NCBI RefSeq assembly: GCF_900113375.1 | Contig: NZ_FOPC01000016.1 | Span: 1-64,000, forward strand | Reading direction: 5' to 3' | Source of the DNA: Algoriphagus hitonicola | Lineage (GTDB): Bacteria; Bacteroidota; Bacteroidia; Cytophagales; Cyclobacteriaceae | Length of the DNA: 64,000 bases | In this document: piece after piece, positions 1-9,100 of the stretch | How positions within the stretch are numbered: position 1 is the stretch's first letter | How the letters are laid out: the number at the start of each line of letters is the position of its first letter | Position numbers and translations under genes: made by a program | The notes under the pieces: model-generated | What the model was told of the DNA's origin: nothing | Seen by the model: only the letters and a program-made list of their open reading frames with translations | The model's database searches: none

Positions 1-1
1 A

Positions 2-187
2 GAAAACTTCTTTAAAATCATCAAATCTGAGCTGATCTACCAGCTTCCGGTATTGAACGTTAGACAGATACAGGTTGAACTCTTTGAGTTCATCGAAATC
101 TGGTACAACAAAGAAAGAAAACATTCCTACCTGAATTACCTCACTCCTGAGCAGTTCGGAGAAACAACAAAAACAAAGGCCGCATGA
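2..187 (+). CDS. IS3-family transposase (OrfB), C-terminal end only
   Basis: The reading frame is open from the left edge and encodes the last 61 residues of an integrase-core (rve) transposase, ending in TGA. The stretches FFKIIKSEL and IEIWYNKERKHSYLNYLTPEQF-like spacing (WYN..R.HS.L.Y.TP..F) are typical of the C-terminus of IS3-family OrfB, just after the last catalytic Glu. The rest of the element lies outside the window, so it cannot be told whether it is intact. It marks the left flank of the glycan region. Confidence 0.85.
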   Translation, partial: ENFFKIIKSELIYQLPVLNVRQIQVELFEFIEIWYNKERKHSYLNYLTPEQFGETTKTKAA

Positions 188-205
188 AGAAAACTGAACT
201 CGAAC

Positions 206-242
206 TAATCAGGGGGATTTTTTTTCTAAATCCCACTGATTA
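206..242 (+). repeat. 15-bp inverted repeat behind the transposase
   Basis: Arms at 206-220 and 228-242 pair with one mismatch (TAATCAGGGGGATTT against AAATCCCACTGATTA) around a 7-base T-rich loop. It starts 18 bp after the transposase stop. No T-run follows the 3' arm, so it may be a weak terminator or an IS structural element rather than a classic intrinsic terminator. Confidence 0.6.
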
Positions 243-324
243 GTTGAGTAGCCCCGCGGCAGGCGGCATTAAATCAATTCAAAAACAGGCTTAAAAATAT
301 TGTCCAGTTTTTTGTAGTAAATCC

Positions 325-819
325 ACTGAGGAACTGTTTAACTGAATAGGTTGAAGATTAAAGTCTCGTTTTCAGAGTGTTAAGGGTTAATGATTAATTC
401 GTGCTGAAATGAAAACTGCGACTGCCTACTATTTTGGTTAAGGGTTATGGGTTCCCGCCACGGCGGGCAAGCAGGGTTTCTCCACTGTTTACTATTTACT
501 TCTTACGATTTACAATCAATCGGGGAATTGTCAAATTGGGGAACTGATGTATTGTTTAACTGAATAGGTTGAAGATTAAATACTCGTTTTCAGACTGTTA
601 AGGGTTAATGATTAATTCGTGCTGAAATGAAAACTGCGACTGCATACTATTTTGGTTAAGGGTTAAGAGTTAATCGGTTAAGCTGTGGTTCCACACTGAT
701 TACTATTTACTTTTTACGATTTACAATCAATCGGGGAATTGTCGAATTGGGGAACTGAGGAACTGTTTAACTGAATAGGTTGAAGATTAAAGTCTCGTTT
801 TCGGATTGTTAAGGGTTAA
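325..819. repeat. Imperfect tandem repeat, period about 211-218 bp, ~2.2 copies
   Basis: The marker tgtttaactgaatagg occurs at 335, 553 and 764, giving periods of 218 and 211 bp. Each unit continues with ttgaagattaa, a gttaagggttaa stretch, gtgctgaaatgaaaactgcgac, tttactatttact and acaatcaatcggggaattgt. The third copy stops at about 819. No unit has a long open frame, so this is non-coding repeat DNA. Together with its flanks it fills the gene-free stretch from 188 to 1181; between 820 and 1000 nothing else is recognisable. Confidence 0.85.
454..467. repeat. GC-rich palindrome inside repeat copy 1
   Basis: CCCGCC and GGCGGG are separated by AC, forming a perfect short palindrome in otherwise AT-rich DNA. 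It is present only in the first repeat unit; the matching place in unit 2 (about 670-690) has unrelated AT-rich sequence. It resembles the small GC palindromes scattered between genes in many bacterial genomes. Confidence 0.5.
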
Positions 820-1006
820 GTTCTGTCAATGGGAATTGGGGATTTGGGGAATTGATGGGCAGTGGTCCGCTTAATAAAGGAAATTATAAAAATTATGATT
901 GGAATAAGTTTTAAAAAGAAATAGATACGGGATTGGTTTTGGATTCAAGATTCAAAATCTGCCGCTCAAACTAATAATAATCTAGACCTAAGAAAATAAA
1001 AGGGGC

Positions 1007-1034
1007 AAAAAATACCCAGAACTGGGTATTTTTT
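1007..1034. terminator. Bidirectional terminator-like hairpin
   Basis: A perfect 13-bp stem (1007-1019 with 1022-1034) has a 2-base loop, with an A-run on the left arm and a T-run on the right, so it can act in both directions. On the minus strand it lies about 150 bp beyond the stop of the WecA-like gene and could end that transcript; on the plus strand it would close off transcription from the IS side. Confidence 0.65.
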
Positions 1035-1099
1035 GGGACATAATAAAGCCCGAAATTTAAAGACGTTAAGTTTTAAATTCGGCAATACGCCAACCAAAG

Positions 1100-1126
1100 A
1101 GCTTCCGGTTTCCGGAAGCTTTTTTT
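1100..1126 (+). terminator. Intrinsic terminator on the plus strand
   Basis: A 9-bp stem AGCTTCCGG/CCGGAAGCT (1100-1108 with 1112-1120) with a 3-base loop is followed by a run of seven T. Orientation fits a plus-strand terminator, although no gene precedes it between the IS and this point. It may protect the convergent minus-strand gene at 1182 from read-through. Confidence 0.7.
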
Positions 1127-1181
1127 GTGGATGTTGAAATGGGGATTTTTAGTCTAGTCCAGGAATAAAAAATTGCTGAGA

Positions 1182-2156
1182 TCAGCTTCCTTGCTCAGCC
1201 TTGGAAAATCTCTTCTTAAGAGTTTGTTTGATCAGGATATAAAAAAGGCCGGTGGTGAGGATTATTCCCAAGCCTTGGAGCGTACTGGGAGTTGTTTCCG
1301 TTCGGATAAAAACAAAATAATTGAAAATTCCCTGCAATACCGCAAAAAGAATAGCCACGGGAATATGGGGAATTTTGCCTTCGTTGGCCAGGAGTTGGTA
1401 AAGGTGTTTACGATGGGGCTCAGTCAACCGCTCCCTGTTGAGCAAGCGGGTAGCCATAGTTACGAATACGTCTGCTCCGAAAATTAGTAAAATAAGAATG
1501 ACGGTCCAACCTCCCCCATTGAGGAACCATTGGGTCATAAAATAGATCATCAGATAGGCAACGGAAATGCTCCCAATATCCCCGGCAAACATGAGTGCTT
1601 TTTTTCGCAGATTAAAAATCAAAAAAGCCAGAATAGCCAAAATCTGATAATTGATCAATTCTTCTTCAAAGATCGGCATGTTTTGATGCAAAACCAGAAG
1701 GGTACCAAAAAACACTAAGGAATACAGCCCTGTAATCCCATTGATTCCATCCATAAAATTGATGGCATTGATAATACCCAAGGCTACAAAGTAAAAGATG
1801 GGAAGAAGGTACCAATCGAGATGTTGGAATAGTCTCAAGTCATAGAAAGCCAGAGAAAGCGCCAAAAATTGGGTGAAAAACCTGATTTTCCGATTTAGAG
1901 AATAGATATCATCTAGGAAGCTAATACTTGCTATAAGTACCAGTCCCAGTATCATCAAAGCATGCTGAAAGTCAAAAATCAGAAACCAAAGGAGAGCAGC
2001 AATAGGAAAGATGATTCCTCCTCCCCTTACCGTTACTCGGGTATGGGAGGATCGGTGATTGGGTTTGTCAACTATGCCTAAGCTTTTCGCAAAACCATAG
2101 TAAATGATAGAAACTATTGTTAAAATACAAAAAACAACTAAATATCTTACCTCCAT
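1182..2156 (-). CDS. WecA/MraY-family polyprenyl-phosphate sugar-1-phosphate transferase
   Basis: This 324-residue polytopic membrane protein belongs to the PNPT family (glycosyltransferase family 4 in Pfam naming), which moves a HexNAc-1-phosphate from a UDP-sugar to undecaprenyl phosphate and so starts a lipid-linked glycan. Visible family motifs are D30-x-PN-x-R-x2-H with the GGG at 45-47, the Asp pair at 82-83, NFMDGINGI at 133-141, GDIGS at 192-196 and the HRKHLYQ motif at 248-254. About ten membrane segments are evident. The length agrees with WbpL/WecA relatives rather than the longer MraY of peptidoglycan synthesis. It is the only initiating transferase in the window, lying about 21 kb from the cluster A genes that would use it. 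The sugar specificity (GlcNAc, QuiNAc or FucNAc) cannot be read from sequence. Confidence 0.9.
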   Translation of the reverse strand: MEVRYLVVFCILTIVSIIYYGFAKSLGIVDKPNHRSSHTRVTVRGGGIIFPIAALLWFLIFDFQHALMILGLVLIASISFLDDIYSLNRKIRFFTQFLALSLAFYDLRLFQHLDWYLLPIFYFVALGIINAINFMDGINGITGLYSLVFFGTLLVLHQNMPIFEEELINYQILAILAFLIFNLRKKALMFAGDIGSISVAYLMIYFMTQWFLNGGGWTVILILLIFGADVFVTMATRLLNRERLTEPHRKHLYQLLANEGKIPHIPVAILFAVLQGIFNYFVFIRTETTPSTLQGLGIILTTGLFYILIKQTLKKRFSKAEQGS

Positions 2157-2260
2157 TTGATTCCTTAATAATCTTATTTTGCAATTTACCGAAAACTACA
2201 AAAGCTTAATAGCAAATTAAAAGGGTCTTTAGATTAAAAGGTGACACTTTTCTTAAAATA

Positions 2261-2623
2261 TCACCAAGTATTTAAAAAATCATTATTATTAAATTTTTTA
2301 TTGGAATCGGTAAAATTAGTTAATTCAGGCTTTTTCAAGACAATAGGATTATCGCTTCTAAACAGTTTTGAAAATATGCTCATTGGAAATAAAACCAAAT
2401 AAAAGATTAATCCCAAAAGAAGTTTTGGGACAATCATATTTAAAATTGAAGCCAACCTCATCCATGATAAAACCAAGTATTTTCTAAAAAAACTAATGAA
2501 AGTACCTAAAATACCAATAGCCAAAGCAGTGAAAAAAAGCCATTCAGTTTCAAAAACCTTGTAAACGATCATAAACCCAAGAGTTATGACCAATATGGCT
2601 TCCAGTTCTTTATCCTTTTTCAT
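2261..2623 (-). CDS. SxtJ-family small membrane protein
   Basis: This 120-residue protein has a charged N-terminus, two closely spaced hydrophobic segments at about 10-45 and a third at about 65-90, followed by a polar tail. Size, topology and position match the SxtJ family, named from the saxitoxin cluster, where it lies beside a carbamoyltransferase. Its biochemical role is unknown. Here it is the last of four minus-strand genes, 6 bp after the DUF5989 gene. The assignment rests more on the gene neighbourhood and overall form than on a catalytic motif. Confidence 0.75.
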   Translation of the reverse strand: MKKDKELEAILVITLGFMIVYKVFETEWLFFTALAIGILGTFISFFRKYLVLSWMRLASILNMIVPKLLLGLIFYLVLFPMSIFSKLFRSDNPIVLKKPELTNFTDSNKKFNNNDFLNTW

Positions 2624-2629
2624 ATCAAC

Positions 2630-2779
2630 TTAAAACAAGGTATAAATGAATGGAGCTAGGGCACTGCTCCCTCCAAAAACAATGAGAAACCCTAGTAATA
2701 AAAGGATGAAAATCACAGGAAACAACCAAAATTTTTTCCTTTGCTTTAGAAATTGAAATAAATCTTTAATCAAATCCAT
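2630..2779 (-). CDS. DUF5989-family 49-residue membrane peptide
   Basis: A short frame starts with an ATG that shares one base with the stop of the SGNH hydrolase (TAATG at 2781-2777) and ends in TAA at 2630. The 49-residue product has a basic amphipathic start (KDLFQFLKQRKKFW), one hydrophobic segment at about 19-35 and the ending GGSSALAPFIYTLF, which is the hallmark of DUF5989 proteins. These peptides accompany NodU-type carbamoyltransferases and SxtJ in many bacteria; the short gene beside SxtJ in saxitoxin clusters appears comparable (from memory). The function is unknown; a single-pass anchor or adaptor for the carbamoyltransferase is plausible but only inferred. Confidence 0.85.
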   Translation of the reverse strand: MDLIKDLFQFLKQRKKFWLFPVIFILLLLGFLIVFGGSSALAPFIYTLF

Positions 2780-3927
2780 TATGGTATCAAATTTTTTTCA
2801 AGAACGAAATTATACAAATAATTTGAAAACACTTCAACACCCTTCTTATTGAAGTGGCAATCATCATAGAAATAATCTAAACTTTTGGGTATTTTCTTTT
2901 CGATATCCAACAATCCTATATCGTTTTCAAGTGCTACTTTTTTATTAATTTCATTGATTTTATCTAATTCAATGGCCAATTCTTCATCCTTTATCCTTTT
3001 CCCATCGATAAAATTCATCCAATGAAATTCTCTAATTTCCTTAAATTTTTCTGGTGCTCCCCAAGAAGAAGCCTGAGTTAGGATTACTACCTCCACTCCA
3101 TTAGATTGACAAGTTCCAATAAATGATTTTAAATTGTTTTGATAACTCTCATAGGAAAAACCTTTATCAAGCTTCACTTCAATTCTATGCTTTTGGACGA
3201 ACTCAATTTTTTCCTTGTAGTTGTTAATCAAATGGATATCCTCTAAGATATTTGGATTTTGAATATTCTGCACAACATTATGAATCCTTCTGTATACCTG
3301 AAAGTTGCTGAGAAAAAGCTTCAACCCAAGAGTCCATGATGCCGATGAACTTTTTTCATTTTTTTGAAGGTGAAGAAAATCATACCCAGAAATTACACGG
3401 GTTAAATCATTAAAACCTGCATAAAAAACAATCAAGTCTGGTTCTAAATGTATTACTCTGTGAACCAGCATGGCAAGATGGTCAGGGCTTGCATCCCCAG
3501 ATTTGGCTGCGTTAAAGACTTTTACTGTTTTTCCGTATTTATCGTTTAGCCTTAGTTGCAAAACCTTCTCTATAGACCTTGAGTCATCAATAAACATGTT
3601 TTCCATAGTACTTCCTCCAAAAAGGAAGATCCTAAACTCATCTTCACTTTTAATTGGTGAAATTGAGTCACCTCTAAAACCGTAGTTATTGGTGGAAAAG
3701 TGGACTTTTTCATCCATATCTGACAAAAACCTGTCTACCTCAAATTCTAATTTAAGGTTGGGTTTAAATTGTGATCTAATGTATGGAGACGTTTCTACAG
3801 GGTTTTTTATCGATTTATAAGGATCTTCTACCCAAAAAAAGGCAGAAAGAATAATCTCCACCAGTACAAACAATACGAAGACTACTGGGACAGTAATATT
3901 CCAGAAATTTTTAATTGTTTCTTTCAT
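2779..3927 (-). CDS. SGNH/GDSL-family hydrolase, membrane-anchored
   Basis: The 382-residue protein has an N-terminal membrane anchor (about 10-32) and an SGNH hydrolase fold. Block I is FLFGGST (101-107, nucleophile Ser106), the GFND motif (171-174) supplies the oxyanion-hole Asn, and the catalytic Asp/His pair is in DDCHFNKKG near the C-terminus (Asp355 or 356, His358). Such enzymes remove or transfer acyl groups on glycans or lipids. The gene starts 8 bp after the carbamoyltransferase stop and overlaps the DUF5989 start codon by one base, so the four genes are clearly one operon. The substrate is unknown; an ester on the carbamoylated glycan is the natural guess. Confidence 0.85.
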   Translation of the reverse strand: MKETIKNFWNITVPVVFVLFVLVEIILSAFFWVEDPYKSIKNPVETSPYIRSQFKPNLKLEFEVDRFLSDMDEKVHFSTNNYGFRGDSISPIKSEDEFRIFLFGGSTMENMFIDDSRSIEKVLQLRLNDKYGKTVKVFNAAKSGDASPDHLAMLVHRVIHLEPDLIVFYAGFNDLTRVISGYDFLHLQKNEKSSSASWTLGLKLFLSNFQVYRRIHNVVQNIQNPNILEDIHLINNYKEKIEFVQKHRIEVKLDKGFSYESYQNNLKSFIGTCQSNGVEVVILTQASSWGAPEKFKEIREFHWMNFIDGKRIKDEELAIELDKINEINKKVALENDIGLLDIEKKIPKSLDYFYDDCHFNKKGVEVFSNYLYNFVLEKNLIP

Positions 3928-3935
3928 TTTCAGGT

Positions 3936-5825
3936 CTAATCTTCCTTAAATTCCAACATCCACTTGGATTTATTTTCCCAGTCTGGTTGATCTTCTTTTC
4001 TAAATACAAAGTCATTAATCACTAGGTAATCCATATCTGTACTCATAAAGCACCTGTAAGCATCCTCCGGCGTACAAACTATAGGTTCCCCCCGTACATT
4101 GAAACTTGTATTGACTAATAAACCATAACCAGTCAATTTTTTAAATTCACTTATTAAATTATAATAGTTTGAATTAGTGTCTGGTGTTACTGTCTGAATC
4201 CTAGCGGAGTAATCCAAATGTGTAATGGATTGAACATCACTCCTAGGATGGTATAATCTCTCCCATAAATCCATATTGTGGTAATTTGGAGGCAGATCTT
4301 TTCTTCTACTTTCCTTGACAGGTGCCACGAGAAGCATGTAAGGAGAGACATCCTCTAAATCAAAAAAAATAGTTCTGTCCTCTTCGAGTACAGAAGGTGC
4401 AAATGGTCGAAAGCCTTCTCTATATTTGATTTTCAAATTAAGCTTTTTCTGCATTTCTGGATTTCTGGCATCTCCTAGAATACTTCTGTTTCCCAATGCT
4501 CTTGGGCCAAACTCCATCCTACCTTGAAACCACCCAACTACCTTTCCGTCTGCAATCTGACCTGCGATTTTCTCACACAATTTCTGAAAATCATCAAACT
4601 TGGAATATACCGCCTTATTTTTCTTACAAACTTGAATAATTTCTTTGGAAGAGTATTCAGGCCCCAAATAGGAACCTTTCATCTGATCATATTTTTCGCT
4701 TAAAAGCTTACTATTCCCATAAAAAATGTGGTGAATAGCCAATGCAGCCCCAAGTGCTCCACCTGCATCTCCTGCCGCAGGCTGTATGTAGACATTTTCA
4801 AATATTTTCTCTTTTACGATTTTGCCATTGGCTACACAATTCAATGCCACTCCCCCGGCCATACAAAGATTCTTGGAACCCGTCAGGCGTTTAGCTTCTA
4901 ATGCCATCTTTAAAACAATATCCTCTGTAACCCTTTGAATTGCAAGCGCTAAATCACAATGCATTTGCTGAATTTCATCAGTTGGTTTTCTTGTTTTTAA
5001 TCCAAAAAGTTTTTCCCATTTGGATTCAACGATCATTTTTAGTCCAGTTGCATAATCAAAATAATCTTGATCTAGCCATATCGAACCATCATCGAAAATT
5101 TTAATTATACTCTCTCGAATGATCAGTTCAAATTCTTTTGTCTGTTTCGAATCTGAAATTCCATAAGGTGCAAGCCCCATCAACTTATATTCTCCTGAGT
5201 TAACCCTAAATCCAAGAAAATATGTAAAAGCGCTATACAATAAACCTACAGAATGAGGAAAGTTCAATGATTTTTTCTCTATGATTTCATTGTTTTTTCC
5301 ATGACTGATCGACGCGGTTGACCACTCTCCTACCCCGTCAATAGTCAAAATAGCTGATTCAGAAAAATTTGAAGTAAAATAAGCACTTGCTGCGTGGGAA
5401 AGGTGATGAGGACAAAATAAAAGGTTCAAGTCTTTTTTATTGAAATCTTCAATTTCGGCCAATCCCTCATAAATTTTTTTCTTTAAAAAGAGCTTTTCGT
5501 CTAACCAAACAGGCATGGACTTCGAAAAAGATAGAAATCCTTTTGGAGCGAAACCATAATAAGTTTCCAATAACCTTTCGAATTTCAACAAAGGCTTATC
5601 GTAAAAAACAATTGCGTCCAACTCTGAAATTGAAAAGCCAGACTCCTCCAAGCAATACTTAATTGCCTCTATTGGGAAATCAGGGGTATGTTTTGTCCTT
5701 GTAAACCGTTCTTCCTGTGCAGCTGCAATGATGTTACCCCCTTCTATCACGGCCGCTGCAGAATCATGGTAAAAAGCAGAAATACCTAAAATTTTTCTAG
5801 CTTTTGAATCTTCCTTTGAATCCAT
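3936..5825 (-). CDS. NodU/CmcH-family O-carbamoyltransferase
   Basis: This full-length protein (629 residues) transfers a carbamoyl group from carbamoyl phosphate, via an adenylate, to a hydroxyl of a sugar or small molecule. Motifs visible in order are HDSAAA (20-25), the metal-binding HHLSHAASAYF (140-150), GGVALN (324-329), GDAGGALGAA (352-361) in the Kae1-like N-domain, and GRMEFGPRALGNRSIL (435-450) with the NTSFNVRGEPIV stretch of the carbamoyltransferase C-domain. All residues expected for activity seem present. It is the first gene of the minus-strand quartet and faces the giant adhesin gene across a 348-bp gap. Its acceptor is probably a surface sugar, since every neighbour concerns glycans, but that is inference. 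Confidence 0.93.
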   Translation of the reverse strand: MDSKEDSKARKILGISAFYHDSAAAVIEGGNIIAAAQEERFTRTKHTPDFPIEAIKYCLEESGFSISELDAIVFYDKPLLKFERLLETYYGFAPKGFLSFSKSMPVWLDEKLFLKKKIYEGLAEIEDFNKKDLNLLFCPHHLSHAASAYFTSNFSESAILTIDGVGEWSTASISHGKNNEIIEKKSLNFPHSVGLLYSAFTYFLGFRVNSGEYKLMGLAPYGISDSKQTKEFELIIRESIIKIFDDGSIWLDQDYFDYATGLKMIVESKWEKLFGLKTRKPTDEIQQMHCDLALAIQRVTEDIVLKMALEAKRLTGSKNLCMAGGVALNCVANGKIVKEKIFENVYIQPAAGDAGGALGAALAIHHIFYGNSKLLSEKYDQMKGSYLGPEYSSKEIIQVCKKNKAVYSKFDDFQKLCEKIAGQIADGKVVGWFQGRMEFGPRALGNRSILGDARNPEMQKKLNLKIKYREGFRPFAPSVLEEDRTIFFDLEDVSPYMLLVAPVKESRRKDLPPNYHNMDLWERLYHPRSDVQSITHLDYSARIQTVTPDTNSNYYNLISEFKKLTGYGLLVNTSFNVRGEPIVCTPEDAYRCFMSTDMDYLVINDFVFRKEDQPDWENKSKWMLEFKED

Positions 5826-6173
5826 TTAATGTCTCATCCTAAATAAAATACTATCGTAACTTCGAAGAATGCTAGCCCGGTAATTACGCGAGCAATAATG
5901 CAATTAAAGCCTTTTACGTTTTCAATTAAGCTTCAAAGATGCACCTTAAGGCAATTCTTTCAAAGCATTTGAAATTAAAAGATTCAGCCTAAAAGACTCC
6001 AAACATTTTCAAAATGTTGATTCATTCTTTAAACTTTTGAAAAAAGGCTTTTCGGGTTCACTTTTGATAACAAATCAAATGAAAATATTTTTCTGTATTC
6101 AGCTTTCTCTTACATTTGTTTGGCAGGATGATTGTGATTTAATGCCCTAAGCCTACTTTAAAGACGGAACTAA
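5826..6173. other. Divergent intergenic region between carbamoyltransferase and adhesin
   Basis: This 348-bp gap must hold promoters in both directions. One good Bacteroidetes-type -7 element is seen for the plus strand (listed separately at 6111). No convincing minus-strand promoter was found; the nearest candidate, CAAAGATG near 5933 (CATCTTTG on the minus strand), departs from TAnnTTTG. No open frame of meaningful length was seen. Confidence 0.5.
6111..6118 (+). promoter_or_regulatory. Bacteroidetes-type -7 promoter element
   Basis: TACATTTG fits the TAnnTTTG consensus of the primary Bacteroidetes sigma factor and lies 56 bp before the GTG start of the adhesin gene. The -33 region around 6088-6093 is T-rich but has no clear TTG. 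If real, it drives the adhesin and, because the next gap is only 25 bp, probably also the nonulosonate operon. Confidence 0.5.
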
Positions 6174-9100
6174 GTGAAACAAAAAATACTTTATCTCTGC
6201 GCATTTCTTTTTATCAGCCTAAGCAGCTATGCTGTTTTAAGCTTAAAAGGAGAAGGACAGCAGTGGTTCCCATATTTTTCAAAGGCCGAGGATGTACCAG
6301 AGAACAGAATTAGAACTTTACAGATAAATCAAAGTGAAACTGTTCCAATTCCCTTTGTACAATCTGACAATGACCCGATAGTTATAGACATAAGAGATGG
6401 CTTTCCTTATTGTGAGTCATTTACGGAATCTTCTACAAGAGCTAACACTGTAATTGAAGGGGATGCCTATTTAACAGTGGATAACAATGAAGATCCAAAC
6501 GGCGACGGTGTACTAAGGTTAACTAGAAACACAAATAATCAAAATGGCTACGTTTATGTAGATATTCCATTTCCTTCTAGATTTGGCTTAAAGGTTTCCT
6601 TCGAGTATTTCAGTTATGGCTCTTCAAACCCAGTCAGGGCAGATGGATTGAGTTTTTTTATGTTTGATGGAGCCTTGGGGCAGGTTGCACCAAATTTTGA
6701 AATTGGAGGATATGGAGGAGCCCTCGGATACACTCCTCTCAAAGGAGGAGGTGTTAATTTTCCAGGAATTAAAGGTGGATATTTAGGGATTGGATTTGAT
6801 GAATTAGGAAACTTTGGCAACTCAGCATTTGGGAAATATGGTAGTTTTTTGGATCCGGATGAATATACAACTTCAGGAGCCAATGGAAAATTTTATCCCC
6901 ATAGCGTAGTAATTAGGGGGCCGGTGGATGGGACTGATGAACCTTTTTATACTAGAGATCGAAACAATGCTTTAGTTGGGGTAAATCGTTATAAAAGTTA
7001 TGGATTTGTTGATGGAAAAATCTTAAACAATTACCCTACCGATAACGGGTTGGGATTTTTATACGCTGGTCCTCCATGGTTTTTTGCACAAGATCTGGAT
7101 GTGTATCAAAATCTTGATGAAAGATTCTTTTTAAATGATAAATATCCGAGATTTACGATCGATGCATTCAGTTCAACAAGCCCGGAGTCCTGTCTCGATG
7201 AAGGCTATCGAAAAGTTTTTATTGACTTGAATCCGGATGAAAGTAGCCTGGATGCAACAGGAAGGCCAACAAAATTTGATATTCAGATTTTTATGTTGGT
7301 TAACTTAGGGGATGGGTTTGGGCCAAGGATCATTCAAATTTTCGACACTCCTGTAGAATATAATTTCAAAGCACCTAATCTCTTAAAGGTGGGATTTGCC
7401 GGGGCCACGGGAAACAATGTTAATTTCCATGATATAAGAAATGTTAGGGTTGAAGTTTCTGATGAAGAAGCATTAAGAAAGCCTGAGACGGAGCCACTTG
7501 AAGCAGAAGTTTGTGAAGGGGAGGAAAATGAATTCATTCTTGATGTTGAACTACTCAATGACGCAGATAATGCCTTTATCCGTTGTGTTCAGCTTTATGA
7601 AACCGAACAAGAAGCATTGGATGCTGCAACGAATGCGTCGGCAACGAGTATATTCCCTAGTGATGACAGTGGCGATCCAAATAATTACTGTCCTTTTGGA
7701 ACTTGTCAGGACTTTTTGTGTAGACCCGAAAACTTATCAAAGAATGTAGAAGAAGGTACTTTTGAAGTTTTTCTTGTTTCGGAAAATGGGATTGAAACTC
7801 CTAAAGTAAAATTCACAGGAAATCCTGGCTTTTCAGGGGAAGTTACTGTTTACTATACCATTGTTGACAATTTCGGCCAGGTTTCACTTCCTAAGCCAAT
7901 CACTATCACAATTAACCCGCTTCCAATCCCGACCATAGAAACAATAGACCCCCTAATCTGGGAAGACTTTGAAGAAAATGATATTCTGGTACGATTTGAT
8001 GTTGAGCCAAAAGAGACGGGGTTTCAGTATCAATGGTTCAAAGATGGAAATGAAATCCCCGGCGCTACTCAGGATTTTTATGTGGCCGAGGGTGCTACTG
8101 CACCAGGTAGCTACACTGTAGAAATCGAAACCGATAAAGGATGTATCAATACATCTCAGGAGGCAATTGAAATCAGATTGGTCAGGAATATAGAACCCGA
8201 TCTGATTTCCATCCGGGAAGATTGTATTGAAGAAGGTATCGTTAGAGTAATTTTAGATCCAAGTAATGTTTTGGGTGACGAGAAGTGGAGAATTGTTGAC
8301 AGCAACGGGGATCAGGTATATCCTGCTACTGATTGGACTCCGATTCCAGCTGGTGCTCCCGAAATAATTCAAGGTAATTTACTCGCTGGAGACTACAGAT
8401 TTCAGATTGGTGATGAATTCAGAGAAGGGCAGCCTGGAAGTGATGGAACTCCGCTATTCAGACATGACATTCCTTTCACAATTCTACCTATAGAATTTCC
8501 ACTTCAGATCTTGAGTACAAGTAGTGTAGATGAATTATGTTTCGAAGAGGGAGGAAGTATACAAATCCAGGTGCAGGATGGTAGCGGAAATTACACCTAT
8601 GAATTGATTCAAGATGGATCGGTTATGTTTACCAGTCCTACAAATATCCAAGATACCAATTACGAATTCACCCAAGTTCCGGTAGGCACCTATGAAATCA
8701 GGGTAGCCAGTGGCCCTCGATGTGAGGAGTTTGGGCAAGAGACCATTTCTGGACCTGAGCCCATTATCCTTAATATTTCAGCTCAGAAAAATGTTACCTG
8801 TAGCCCGGATGATGCGAGCGTAGATTGGTTGGTAACAGGTGGGACTGCTCCATATAATATTATTTCCCTAAGTAAAGACGGGACATCTGTAGACATCAAT
8901 ACCATAGGTTTTACCCAAAATGGAGACGTATTTTCCTTTACTGGCCTAGAAGAAGGGGAATACGTTCTATTGGTCACTGACAGTAGGGCCTGTGAAACTT
9001 TCCAAAGTGAACCTGCGGTAATTTCAACTATTCCCAAGCCTGAGATTTCAATTTCCGTTGATCCGGAGTTTTGCGAAAATGTACCCCTAATTTCTATTAT

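Larger units (their letters stand above)
1..325 (+). mobile_element. Right end of an IS3-family insertion sequence
   Basis: This stretch holds the transposase tail followed by about 140 bp without a gene. The right terminal repeat was not identified with certainty; the segment around 300-320 (tgtccagttttttgtagta) is a candidate, because the diverged tandem repeats start directly after it. The boundary is an inference, since the left end is not in the window. Confidence 0.45.

Noticed and set aside
325-819. Possible CRISPR array
   Set aside because: The repeat period is over 200 bp, the units are imperfect throughout and there are no short constant repeats with unique spacers; no cas genes are nearby.
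1173-1487. Plus-strand open frame of 104 codons
   Set aside because: It lies wholly within and antisense to the WecA-like gene, whose family motifs are complete; the plus-strand product has no recognisable features.
2228-2250. AAAAG/CTTTT hairpin after the SxtJ gene
   Set aside because: The stem is only five A/T-rich pairs and would be unstable; not strong enough to call a terminator.
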